From Flagellimonas ochracea (lineage in GTDB: Bacteria; Bacteroidota; Bacteroidia; Flavobacteriales; Flavobacteriaceae), in the NCBI RefSeq assembly GCF_009903685.1, contig NZ_JAAABI010000002.1, forward strand, positions 868,001-932,000: a stretch of 64,000 bases of DNA, written 5' to 3'. Position numbers and translations under genes: made by a program. The notes below the pieces were generated by a model that saw nothing but the letters and a program-made list of their open reading frames with translations, was not told the origin of the DNA and ran no database searches. Shown piece after piece: positions 18,732-26,818 of the stretch. The first letter of the stretch is position 1; each line of letters starts with the position of its first letter.

Positions 18732-21692
18732 TTAAACCTTAATGTACTCGGAAGGAGGGCGTCCAAAATACTTTTTGAAAGCAGTAGCAAAATATGTCGG
18801 TTGATTGAACCCTACTGCATATCCAACCTCAGATATATTATCATGACCCTTCTGTAATAATTTTGCAGCTAATTTCAAGCGCTGTACTCTAAGGAATTCA
18901 GAAGTGGTAAGTCCAGTAAGCGCCTTTAATTTCCGATGTAGATGCATACGGCTCAATCCAACCTGGTCAGAAAAAGATTTGGCATTAAACTCAGGATTGG
19001 TCAGCTCAACATCCAATATTTGCTGAATTCTATACATCAACTTTGTGTCTGCTTTCGTAAGTTCAATGCCCTTTGGTATAAGAAAAAGCTGCTTACTGAA
19101 TTTTTCTTGAATAGCAGTTCTAGTGGTAATCAATTTGTGGATGATTACTCTTAGTTTTTCTTCCTTAAAGGGCTTCACCATATAGGCGTCAGCTCCAGTT
19201 TTGAGACCGGTCAACTCATTTTCTTCTCCTGATCTTGCCGTTAGGAGCACAATGGGAATATGTGAAGTTCTTTCATCGTTTTTAAGCATGTTGCTCATGT
19301 ATATGCCATCTTTTATAGGCATCATAACATCCGAAATAATTAAGTCGGGAATGGTTTTAAGCGCAATATTCGCCCCCTCTTCCCCATTTTCTGCTTCCAG
19401 TATTTGATATTCTTTTTTGAACAGCGTTTTGATGAAAAGCCTGATTTCGGTGTTGTCATCCACAACCAACAACACGGGGAGGGAGCTTTCTTCAGGTTCC
19501 TCCTCCTCATTATTTGCCTCAAAAAATACTTCTTCGCTGTGTGTTTTCATGCTTGCAGATACCCCATCTTTCACGGTTAAATCTGCCTTTGAAAAGGCAT
19601 CTTTTGACACGGGTAAGGTTACTTTAAATGCTATTGTTGCATCATCTGGTTTGTGAGCGTGGACGGTACCGTGTGAAAGGCTCACCAACTCTTGTATCAA
19701 CGATAGGCCAATGCCAAAACCCTGATGTATGGTATTGTTCTGATAAAAACGATTGAATAAAAAAGGAAGTTCTTTTTCAGTTAGTTCATCATTTTCATTG
19801 ACTGCTGTAATAATAACTTCTTGGCCCTGTTGTATTGCTTTAAAATCAATACGGCCTTTATTCAAGTTGTATTTTAACGCATTGGATAATAGGTTTGTGA
19901 CTATTTTTTCCACAACATCATGGTCAAACCAAACTTCATTCGGAACACTGATTTGACTAATGAAGACCATACCCTTTTGTGTGGCCTGATATTGGAAAGG
20001 CTCGACCAAGTGTTTTAGAAAAAGCTCCATGTTTCCTTTGGAAACCTTTAGTTTTCTGTTTCCCGCTTCAATTTTTGAAAGGTCCAATATCTGATCTACC
20101 AGCTTTAGTAAACGATTGGCATTCCGTTGAATCAAACCTAGATCTGTTTTATCATCTGGGGAGAGGTCTTTTTTGGACAACTGGTGGCCCACGGGCCCCG
20201 ATATCAAGGTCAATGGAGTTCTAAACTCATGGGAGATGTTGGCGAAGAATTTCGATTTGGCCGATTCCAACTGTTTTAGCCTCTTGTTGGTCTTTTGTTT
20301 GTTCCTAAAAAGGATGAACAAGGTCATAAAGGCCAAACTCAAAATCGAGATGCCTGCAATAAAAATATTGCGCTGGTTTTTGGCTTTCTGTTCGGCCAAC
20401 CGCGTTTGTGAAGTGAGCAACGTAATTTCCTGCTGCTGCTTTTCATTCTGATATTTTCTGTCAAGTTCTTCAACCATCGACAAGTTTTGGGATTTTTGGA
20501 TGCTGTCCTTCAGAGCTGTTTGTTTCTCAAGGATATCCAAGGCCAATTTGTAATCATTTTTGTCCTTGTAAGCATCATAAAGTCCTCGATAGGCATTAAG
20601 AAGGTATATCGAGAATGACTTGTCATTTCCATCTTTTTGAAGGAATTCAACGGATTTTTTGAAATGTACGATGGCTTTGTCCAGTTCTCCTTTAAGGCGA
20701 TATAGCTCGCCAAGATGGGTATAATTTGAAGCTGCATAGTGTATTTCCCTGGCGTTTTCGGGTAAGGAGGTTGCTTTCTTAAAATAGTATTCGGCTTTGT
20801 TATAATCCTTCACCTCTAGATAGCAGCTGCCCAATCTTCTATAGATGTTTGAAAGGATGTTCAATCCTCCATATTCTTCATAATAGTCCTTGGCCCTCAA
20901 CAGGTGCTCTATGGCTCTTTTACGATCGTGCAGTAAATCGTAGTAGGTGCCCAAAGCAACTTCACCATAGTTGACCCCTTCGATAAGGCCTAAGGTCTTA
21001 TTGACCTCAATGCCTTTTTTAATGTACTCCACCGCTTCGGGATTTCTAAGTTCGGTATATATCATGCCGATGTTCAAATATGCGGCAGCCAGTGATTTGT
21101 CTAGGGCATTGTGTGAGGTATAAATGGAGTCCAGTTTTAAGTAATAGGAAAGTGCCTCTGGATAGTTGGTAAGATGAAAACTTCGGTTCCCCAGTAGCAC
21201 ATATATGGATGAGATAAGCCGCCAATCGTCCGTTTGCTTTGCGTTGGCTAGTGCCATCTCTGCATACTTCTTTGAGAGGGAATCGTTGCGTCTTACATTA
21301 TAGATGACACCTAATTTTTTGTAACAATCTCCCAAATAGGATTTGTTGTTAAGTTGCTTCGCTATTTTGGAAGCTGTTTTAATATGAAAAAATGCACTAT
21401 CCAGATTTGATTTTGCAAAATGGTATTTTCCACCTAACGAGTGGTATAAGTACTGCCCATTGGTATAGACATTTTCCTCGGACAGCTTTCTGATATGTTC
21501 TCTATAAATATTGGCAGAATCGGGTGAAGAATATAGATAAGCGTCAAAAAGTTCAGTGTACAGGTTTGCAGACTCCACCGTACCATTTGTGACCTCTAGC
21601 AATCGTTTCAAGGAATCTATTTTTTGCTGACCTTGACACCATGCCGAGGAAAAACCAAGGGTGATGAGCAGTAAGGAAAATAATACTTTCAT
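18732..21692 (-). CDS. Hybrid two-component regulator (TPR sensor, kinase, receiver, AraC output)
   Basis: 986 residues. Signal peptide (cleaved near residue 20), a periplasmic TPR array (about 25-430), one transmembrane helix (about 443-463), HisKA with His488 in ISHEFRTP, a HATPase_c domain with a good N box (NLLSNALKYN), a receiver with Asp788 (LIISDVMMP), and a C-terminal AraC HTH ending FKKYFGRPPSEYIKV. The HATPase G1 box is degraded: where DxGxG is expected the sequence reads VNENDELT, though the later GFGIGLSL box is intact. One-protein systems like this sense periplasmic cues and switch nearby genes; the lipoprotein cluster upstream is the obvious candidate regulon. Confidence 0.9.
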   Translation of the reverse strand: MKVLFSLLLITLGFSSAWCQGQQKIDSLKRLLEVTNGTVESANLYTELFDAYLYSSPDSANIYREHIRKLSEENVYTNGQYLYHSLGGKYHFAKSNLDSAFFHIKTASKIAKQLNNKSYLGDCYKKLGVIYNVRRNDSLSKKYAEMALANAKQTDDWRLISSIYVLLGNRSFHLTNYPEALSYYLKLDSIYTSHNALDKSLAAAYLNIGMIYTELRNPEAVEYIKKGIEVNKTLGLIEGVNYGEVALGTYYDLLHDRKRAIEHLLRAKDYYEEYGGLNILSNIYRRLGSCYLEVKDYNKAEYYFKKATSLPENAREIHYAASNYTHLGELYRLKGELDKAIVHFKKSVEFLQKDGNDKSFSIYLLNAYRGLYDAYKDKNDYKLALDILEKQTALKDSIQKSQNLSMVEELDRKYQNEKQQQEITLLTSQTRLAEQKAKNQRNIFIAGISILSLAFMTLFILFRNKQKTNKRLKQLESAKSKFFANISHEFRTPLTLISGPVGHQLSKKDLSPDDKTDLGLIQRNANRLLKLVDQILDLSKIEAGNRKLKVSKGNMELFLKHLVEPFQYQATQKGMVFISQISVPNEVWFDHDVVEKIVTNLLSNALKYNLNKGRIDFKAIQQGQEVIITAVNENDELTEKELPFLFNRFYQNNTIHQGFGIGLSLIQELVSLSHGTVHAHKPDDATIAFKVTLPVSKDAFSKADLTVKDGVSASMKTHSEEVFFEANNEEEEPEESSLPVLLVVDDNTEIRLFIKTLFKKEYQILEAENGEEGANIALKTIPDLIISDVMMPIKDGIYMSNMLKNDERTSHIPIVLLTARSGEENELTGLKTGADAYMVKPFKEEKLRVIIHKLITTRTAIQEKFSKQLFLIPKGIELTKADTKLMYRIQQILDVELTNPEFNAKSFSDQVGLSRMHLHRKLKALTGLTTSEFLRVQRLKLAAKLLQKGHDNISEVGYAVGFNQPTYFATAFKKYFGRPPSEYIKV

Positions 21693-21710
21693 GGTAAGGT
21701 TGAATCATTT

Positions 21711-21739
21711 AAAAGGTACAAAAACCACAGGAATGACAA
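21711..21739 (-). promoter_or_regulatory. Candidate promoter of the hybrid regulator
   Basis: On the minus strand, TTG (21739-21737) is followed after 18 bases by TACCTTTT (21718-21711), close to TAnnTTTG. It lies 19 bases before the start codon. Confidence 0.4.
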
Positions 21740-21770
21740 GGTATTGTATAACCCTACAAAGCCTTCAAAT

Positions 21771-22820
21771 TCAGCGATAATAGGTCAAATATTCTGTTGG
21801 CGGGAATTCGGAAGGGCAAGTTCCGGTGGTTTCCCTGACCACGTGCAGGGTACCATTCGGCTGTAGTTGAAAATAGAAGTATCCTCCCGATTGCAGCTCA
21901 TAGCAATGTTCTGTGGTCACTTCTTCGGGGTCAGCATGGGTCGAGGCTCCAAAGGGAACCCTATACACATTGGGTTCGGTCCCACGGACGATTTTTACCG
22001 TTCCGTTCAAGGCGGTAGCTATCAGCAAGGGCGAAAATTGGGTTTGACCGAAATGGGGGTTTGAAAATACCTCGACTGTATCGAACCAGGGCCCCGCCAG
22101 AGCACCTTCCTTACCTCTCGGTCCTCTGCAACTTATAGGTTGGGCCAAGGGTTTTGGGCCAAAAAGATCATACATCTGGTTCCTAAGGTCGGTGGTAAAG
22201 TAATCATAGGGACAACTGGCATATCTGAAGGTCTCCACAGGATGAAAACGGTCATTGTTCAAAAAAGTTAGCGGCCGTTCACTGCGGTAAACCCCAAAAT
22301 CAAAACTTTTGGCTTCGGCCGTGCCGGAGGTAGTACCTATCAACTCCCCGGCCGAAATCTGTAACAGTGTAGGTGCCTGTCCTTCAAACATACTTATTCC
22401 TTGATCCCTTGCTAAATCCTGTATTGCAGGGATGGGGTTCGTAATATGTCCAAAGCGGAGCACCACCTCACAGCTTGCCCGGAACATTAGTCCGAAATCG
22501 GCCCCATCATCCGTGACATTGATTAAATCCATATCTACAGGGGCATAAACGGGGACCTCGGTTACTTCGGGCTTGATGAACACATAGCTATGTGCTGAAA
22601 AATTATGAAAGGCCTGTATTTCACCTAGGGGTTCAATATGTGCAATACCTTCAAGGTCCGTGAACGAAGCGGTAAAACTTACGTTGGGATTAGAACCAGT
22701 TTCACAGCCCGACAAGGGTGGTGGTTCATTGCCATCATCGCTTCCGCATCCAGTAAAGATTATGGTAAATAGTAAGGCAATATATCTTGTTGGCTTCCTA
22801 ATGATAAAATGAAAATCCAT
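21771..22820 (-). CDS. Lipoprotein with an M23-like (possibly inactive) fold
   Basis: 349 residues. An SPII signal ends IFTGC. Residues about 70-150 resemble the core of M23/LytM domains: HNFSAHSYVFIKP, then EVPVYAPVDMDLINV, then CEVVLRFGHITNP. The first zinc-ligand pattern HxxxD and the HxH pattern are not clearly present, so catalysis is doubtful. The C-terminal half is Cys- and Pro-rich and unrecognised. It lies between the hybrid regulator (78 bp) and the collagen-like lipoproteins (116 bp), all on the minus strand. Assignment to the M23 fold is an inference. Confidence 0.5.
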   Translation of the reverse strand: MDFHFIIRKPTRYIALLFTIIFTGCGSDDGNEPPPLSGCETGSNPNVSFTASFTDLEGIAHIEPLGEIQAFHNFSAHSYVFIKPEVTEVPVYAPVDMDLINVTDDGADFGLMFRASCEVVLRFGHITNPIPAIQDLARDQGISMFEGQAPTLLQISAGELIGTTSGTAEAKSFDFGVYRSERPLTFLNNDRFHPVETFRYASCPYDYFTTDLRNQMYDLFGPKPLAQPISCRGPRGKEGALAGPWFDTVEVFSNPHFGQTQFSPLLIATALNGTVKIVRGTEPNVYRVPFGASTHADPEEVTTEHCYELQSGGYFYFQLQPNGTLHVVRETTGTCPSEFPPTEYLTYYR

Positions 22821-22936
22821 TGAGTTACTATTGAATACAACTAAGAGGATATGCCCCGATGTTTAAGCTACTCCAAAAACTTATATTTTCCAGGCACTTT
22901 CGATTCAAGTTAACGATTTTTTGATTTATTTCTTGG

Positions 22937-23551
22937 CTAATCGGGAAGGTTATAAAAAGATTTTACCGCCTCATAATTGGAATAATCCAACTTTCCAGAC
23001 TGCGCACTTTCGGGAATCAGTACATATCGAAATTCATTGCCCCTTGATCCCAGGTACTGATCTTCGGTCAGGTCCACACCATTGGTACTTTCAAGGACTA
23101 TGGCTATACCATTTAAAGTTACGGTACCATGACCAAATGAATAGGAATACCACGTATTGCTCCAACGGCCAGTGCCCGGCATAGCATAAACACCATTGGT
23201 GCCGCTTTGGCCAAGATATACCTGAACCACGGTTTTGTTTCTTAACTCAATATCGTCAAGTTCGGGAACTGGAATATTCATCTCTTTCAACCTAGGAAGG
23301 TTTATACTGTTCCAATCGGCATCTATCCAATCGGAATAGATTACATTGGCATTTCCATCCTGGCCATCTGTACCGTCCTGACCATCTGCTCCAACTGGCC
23401 CCTGTTCGCCCTGTGGTCCTTGCAGCCCTTGCTCCCCTTGTAGTCCTGGGGGTCCAATGGCTCCATCCTCTCCGTCTTCCACGCTGCAGGATAAAAACAG
23501 GGTTGAACATACAACTGCACCAAAAATTTTATTTAAACTTAAGTTCTTCAT
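22937..23551 (-). CDS. Collagen-like lipoprotein A
   Basis: 204 residues. The signal ends FLSC (SPII). About 14 Gly-X-Y triplets follow (GEDGAIGPPGLQGEQG, on through GTDGQDGN), then a roughly 135-residue globular domain beginning VIYSDWIDADW. Bacterial collagen-like tracts form triple helices that display the following domain on the surface. The downstream domain resembles that of the next gene ([17 protein letters not shown] against SDWIDADWNSINLPRL), so the two are tandem paralogues. Ligand unknown. Confidence 0.75.
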   Translation of the reverse strand: MKNLSLNKIFGAVVCSTLFLSCSVEDGEDGAIGPPGLQGEQGLQGPQGEQGPVGADGQDGTDGQDGNANVIYSDWIDADWNSINLPRLKEMNIPVPELDDIELRNKTVVQVYLGQSGTNGVYAMPGTGRWSNTWYSYSFGHGTVTLNGIAIVLESTNGVDLTEDQYLGSRGNEFRYVLIPESAQSGKLDYSNYEAVKSFYNLPD

Positions 23552-23563
23552 TTTGTTTTGCTT

Positions 23564-24172
23564 TTATGGTTTCAAGCCTAAATAATCAACAACCTCTTGA
23601 TAGCTCATTTTAGAAAAGTCCTTAACGGTCTTTTTATCCGAGGTGGATGCAGGCTCAATGATCATATACCGAAATTGGGTCTCGGGCCCAAGATATTCTT
23701 CATTGGCCACCGCGCGACCGAATGCCTCGATTTGGATAAATATACCATTGCCCGAAATTCTATTTTGTATAGCCAGCTCGGCTGCACCATTTATATCGAG
23801 TTGGAATAAGGGCAGTAAATCTATTGAGGTAAATGTTGGGCTCGTTTGATATCTGCGATATACCAAGATCACATCGTTTTCAATTTGGAACTCGGAAAGT
23901 ATTAGGTCGGGGATTCTTTGGAATTTGAAATTGGACAAATCCGTGTCCCAAGTATTGATTTCAAACCATCCTGATGAAATTACAGTGGAGTTGGCATCCT
24001 GTCCATCTGTACCTGCTGGACCTTGTTCGCCCTGTGGACCAGTTGTCCCTTGTTCTCCCTGTGGACCCTCAGGGCCTGCTGGGCCAACAGCGCCATCTTC
24101 TGCCGAGCATGAAACGAGTAGGGTCAAAAACATAACGGCAACCATGATTAAAATGTGAGATTGAGTCTTCAT
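23564..24172 (-). CDS. Collagen-like lipoprotein B
   Basis: 202 residues. SPII signal ending LVSC, a shorter Gly-X-Y tract of about 11 triplets ([16 protein letters not shown] onward), then a globular domain homologous to that of the gene 12 bp downstream. First gene of the minus-strand lipoprotein cluster. The Gly-X-Y tract is rich in GPQGEQG units, which also makes the DNA locally repetitive and prone to length change. Confidence 0.75.
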   Translation of the reverse strand: MKTQSHILIMVAVMFLTLLVSCSAEDGAVGPAGPEGPQGEQGTTGPQGEQGPAGTDGQDANSTVISSGWFEINTWDTDLSNFKFQRIPDLILSEFQIENDVILVYRRYQTSPTFTSIDLLPLFQLDINGAAELAIQNRISGNGIFIQIEAFGRAVANEEYLGPETQFRYMIIEPASTSDKKTVKDFSKMSYQEVVDYLGLKP

Positions 24173-24298
24173 AATTTTTCAGTATTAGTATTAAGACATT
24201 CAGTTGGTGGGAACTTTGCTTTGTATTGATACGCCCACAGTTTGGACATTTCTTAGATAACTAAAATTAAAAGGATTGGCGCAGTTACTATTTCCGAT

Positions 24299-24347
24299 AT
24301 GTAACAAAGACTTTTAGAAATGTAACATGGGCAAAAAAGTAGCTTTG
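24299..24347 (+). promoter_or_regulatory. Candidate regulated promoter with tandem ATGTAACA sites
   Basis: ATGTAACA occurs at 24299-24306 and 24320-24327, 21 bp apart (two helical turns). A full -7 box TAGCTTTG follows at 24340-24347. Transcription would run rightward into the terminator at 24381-24414, giving a transcript of roughly 60 nt. Alternatively the repeats serve the minus-strand lipoprotein gene 127 bp away. Confidence 0.4.
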
Positions 24348-24380
24348 TCCCCTGTCAATAGTCTCAATGAAGCTAAAATC

Positions 24381-24414
24381 AAAAAGCCATCAACTAGCGT
24401 TGATGGCTTTTTTT
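24381..24414. terminator. Bidirectional terminator beside the tRNA fragment
   Basis: A perfect 14-bp inverted repeat (AAAAAGCCATCAAC, loop TAGC, GTTGATGGCTTTTT) lies directly beyond the 3' end of the tRNA-fMet fragment. It is probably the original terminator of the tRNA, now separated from the intact gene by the island. Confidence 0.9.
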
Positions 24415-24415
24415 G

Positions 24416-24460
24416 TAACGGGGACTAGACTCGAACTAGTAACCTTAGGATTATGAGTTC
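24416..24460 (-). pseudogene. 3' fragment of a tRNA-fMet gene (island attachment-site copy)
   Basis: Read on the minus strand this is the tRNA 3' half from the anticodon loop (CTCATAA; anticodon at 24455-24453) to the discriminator base. It matches 35 of 42 bases of the intact tRNA-fMet at 43795-43836, in the same orientation. Changes in the T stem are compensatory: GCTGG/CCAGT became ACTAG/CTAGT, which still pairs. No 5' half follows. A direct-repeat tRNA 3' end across a block of accessory genes is the usual scar of tyrosine-recombinase integration. Confidence 0.8.
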
Positions 24461-24470
24461 CAGAAAATCC

Positions 24471-24755
24471 CTTATTTTTCCGCTTTTCGGATATATTTTG
24501 GCAAAAATCGTGTACTGTTAATTTGATTAAATCAAAAGTTCAAAAAAACGATAAATGTCAATGAGATCAGAGAAAGAAATTAAGCTAGAACCCACAACTG
24601 AAGTCCAAGCAAATTGATAGCAAATAACTTTAAGATGGGGTTGGTTGAGAATATTAAAACTTCACTGAGATTAGCTGATTTTGATTTTTCTCCGAAGCCT
24701 CAAATACAACTAATCAAGAGACTATAACCATAAGACCGTGCTCATTGGATTTGTT
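24471..24755. other. Gene-free stretch inside the left island end
   Basis: Apart from the 17-bp repeat at 24536-24552 I see no convincing gene. The longest small reading frame (24635-24727, 30 codons) resembles no family I recognise. Together with 24173-24470, which holds the promoter, terminator and tRNA fragment, this is the longest protein-free gap in the window. Confidence 0.6.
24536..24552 (+). repeat. 17-bp island motif, copy 1
   Basis: AAGTTCAAAAAAACGAT. The leftmost copy, 76 bp inside the tRNA fragment. The consensus of the series is AAGTTCAAWWAAACGAT. Confidence 0.8.
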
Positions 24756-25709
24756 TCATCTTCGCCAAGACTTTACAGCGTGCAAATAGGCGCTGGATTC
24801 AGAATAACCTAAAATATGGGCAACGTCCATGGTTTTCAAATGTTTTTCATTTAGTAAGTAGTTGGAAAGTTCTTTTTTAATTGCATTGGCGATAGTTCTA
24901 AATGACCTGCCCTCACTCATTAATTTTCGTTGAATTGTTCTTTTACTGTAGGGAAATTGCTTTTGGACCTGTTCAAAATTGGGAATCTCGGGCGCGCACA
25001 TATTTAGTGTCATTTTCCAAATTTGACTAGAAAATTCTTTAGAGTCATATTGGCTTTCGCTGAGCATTGCGATATACTTTGGTAGCAAAAGCTCTATTTC
25101 CTTAATCTTGTTTTGGTTTATTTCAGCATTTATAACGTCAATCGGTAGTACAAGCTGATATTCCTGATGCTTTGTTACGGTAGTTTCAAGAGCATTGTTG
25201 TATGGCTTATCATTGCTGTACGGTAGCACTATTTTTGGATTGAAAACTGGGGGAAGCATTAGTTTTAATTCCCTGTAAACTATGCCCGTGACCATATCTA
25301 AAATATGTCTTTTGAGCATGGCGTTCTCAATAGAACTATACAGGTGTAAACTATAGCTATTTGAGTCTTGTGACGGTTTGACTGAGACTATGGGAAACTT
25401 TGAATCCAGAAAATTTTGCAGAATTAGCACACCTTGTTCTATACTGGAAGTATGTAAAGAAATTTCCTTTACCAACCCTAGGGCACCCATATTTTGGTAA
25501 GTGCCAAAGTACAGACCTGTGTAGTCATTTTCGGTTTTCTGGATTATTCTGGCGAATACATCCAAATACCCTTCTGCGCTCACCATTTCATCTAGATTGT
25601 CAATATCGATATCATGATGAGTGAGGACATCTTTCAAAACAGAAGATTCTACTTGTTGATAGGCGGCATAATCCAACAAGTTTATTAAGTAAGGAGCATA
25701 TACCTGCAT
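24756..25709 (-). CDS. AraC-family transcriptional regulator, C-terminus short
   Basis: 317 residues. The N-terminal 200 residues match the Arabinose_bd/OruR-type ligand-binding domain (YAAYQQVESSVLKDVL, GALGLVKEISLHTSSIEQGV). The C-terminal HTH region includes FPYSKRTIQRKLMSEGRSFRTI and VAHILGYSESSAYLHAVKSW, then stops at RR. Family members normally go on for about 12-15 residues (WTGxTPxxYR), so the last helix is missing; a small indel near 24760 could explain this. It is divergent from the 4TM-SRPBCC gene, with a shared 17-bp candidate operator in the gap. Confidence 0.8.
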   Translation of the reverse strand: MQVYAPYLINLLDYAAYQQVESSVLKDVLTHHDIDIDNLDEMVSAEGYLDVFARIIQKTENDYTGLYFGTYQNMGALGLVKEISLHTSSIEQGVLILQNFLDSKFPIVSVKPSQDSNSYSLHLYSSIENAMLKRHILDMVTGIVYRELKLMLPPVFNPKIVLPYSNDKPYNNALETTVTKHQEYQLVLPIDVINAEINQNKIKEIELLLPKYIAMLSESQYDSKEFSSQIWKMTLNMCAPEIPNFEQVQKQFPYSKRTIQRKLMSEGRSFRTIANAIKKELSNYLLNEKHLKTMDVAHILGYSESSAYLHAVKSWRR

Positions 25710-25727
25710 AGTACAAATATCTAAAAA

Positions 25728-25744
25728 TGGCGTAAAATATCAAT
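25728..25744. promoter_or_regulatory. Candidate AraC operator, site 1
   Basis: TGGCGTAAAATATCAAT lies between the divergent AraC regulator (25709) and the 4TM-SRPBCC gene (25799). An identical 17-mer occurs at 27626-27642. Exact repetition near a DNA-binding regulator suggests its binding site. Confidence 0.55.
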
Positions 25745-25798
25745 AAGTTGTTTTCCTGAATCAAGATTTTTGTTCTGGAACAATTAAACCATTTTATA

Positions 25799-26626
25799 AT
25801 GAATACACTACAACAGTATTTGACCACCAATGCAATATTTTCAACATTAACAGGGGCACTCGTTTTATTATTCACCGACAAAACCGAAGAAATATTTGGT
25901 GTAGCACCAAGTAACTTTTTCTTAGTGCTAGGTGTATTACTAATGCTCTTCACCATAACGTTATTGATTGAGATAGTTAAACAACGAGCATTGGCTGTAC
26001 TATGGATTATAGTCCAAGATATGCTATGGGTCTTGGCCAGTGCGGTCTTGTTGATTTTTAACCCGTTCAATGTGACCGTCGAGGGAAATTTAATAATCGC
26101 TTTGGTAGCAATTGTGGTTCTGTTGATTGGTATTGGGCAAGCAAAAGGATTAGCTCAAATAGACAATAAGAACAAAAAGGCTTTAAAGGTATTTCAATTC
26201 AGCAGAATTGTAAACGGTACCAAAGCTAAAGCCTGGGAGGTAATATCTGACGTTGGAAACTACCACAAAGTAGCACCAAACATTGACGGTTCAGAAATAA
26301 TATCAGGTGAGAAGAAAGGGATGGTACGCACCTGTTCGCACGGTAAAGACAGTTGGCGAGAGACTTGTACCCTATGGGAAGATGAAAAGCAGTATTCATT
26401 TGTCGTAGATACCAGTCCAGCAGATTACCCATTTCCCTTAAAATCTTTGCAAGGCAATTGGCGTGTTGACGAGATTTCAGATAAGGAAACTGAAATCACG
26501 ATGACATTTGAATTTGAATACAAAAAAGGAATTCAGAATATTTTGGTACATCCTTTAATGAAATATAAATTCACTAAAGTATGTAAGGAGCTTTTGGATA
26601 ACTGGCAAGAAATGATTGAAGACTAA
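25799..26626 (+). CDS. Four-TM membrane domain fused to an SRPBCC (START-like) domain
   Basis: 275 residues. Residues 5-120 hold four transmembrane helices (NAIFSTLTGALVLLF, FFLVLGVLLMLFTITLLIEIV, ALAVLWIIVQDMLWVLASAVLLI, NLIIALVAIVVLLIGIG). Residues 133-275 form an SRPBCC/polyketide-cyclase-like domain, with AWEVISDVGNYHKVAPNI and TEITMTFEFEYKKG. SRPBCC domains bind hydrophobic ligands. The membrane half resembles the stand-alone 4TM protein at 38682-39083. Divergent from the AraC regulator, which probably controls it. Confidence 0.7.
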   Translation: MNTLQQYLTTNAIFSTLTGALVLLFTDKTEEIFGVAPSNFFLVLGVLLMLFTITLLIEIVKQRALAVLWIIVQDMLWVLASAVLLIFNPFNVTVEGNLIIALVAIVVLLIGIGQAKGLAQIDNKNKKALKVFQFSRIVNGTKAKAWEVISDVGNYHKVAPNIDGSEIISGEKKGMVRTCSHGKDSWRETCTLWEDEKQYSFVVDTSPADYPFPLKSLQGNWRVDEISDKETEITMTFEFEYKKGIQNILVHPLMKYKFTKVCKELLDNWQEMIED

Positions 26627-26818
26627 AAATTAGTTCGAGTCAGGAAAAATTCAGATGATAACATAAGCTTTGAAAATTTCATCTCTTAACGATTTACCAC
26701 CTCATTAAACCATTTGTCAATTCATTGGTCAAAAGGGTTTGGGTAAATCATCCAATTAACTAAGAATTCATCAATTTTATACGAGTACACATTTAAAATC
26801 AAATCAAAAAACTACGCT

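Noticed and set aside
23341..24080. Tandem repeats or a CRISPR-like array in the Gly-X-Y coding regions
   Set aside because: The periodicity is 9 bp and is explained by coding of Gly-X-Y triplets; there are no spacer-like unique segments.
24635..24727. 30-codon reading frame in the left island end (MGLVENIKTSLRLADF...), considered as an IS21 istB remnant
   Set aside because: Similarity to IstB is only a vague impression of a few residues and no Walker motif or inverted repeat is present.
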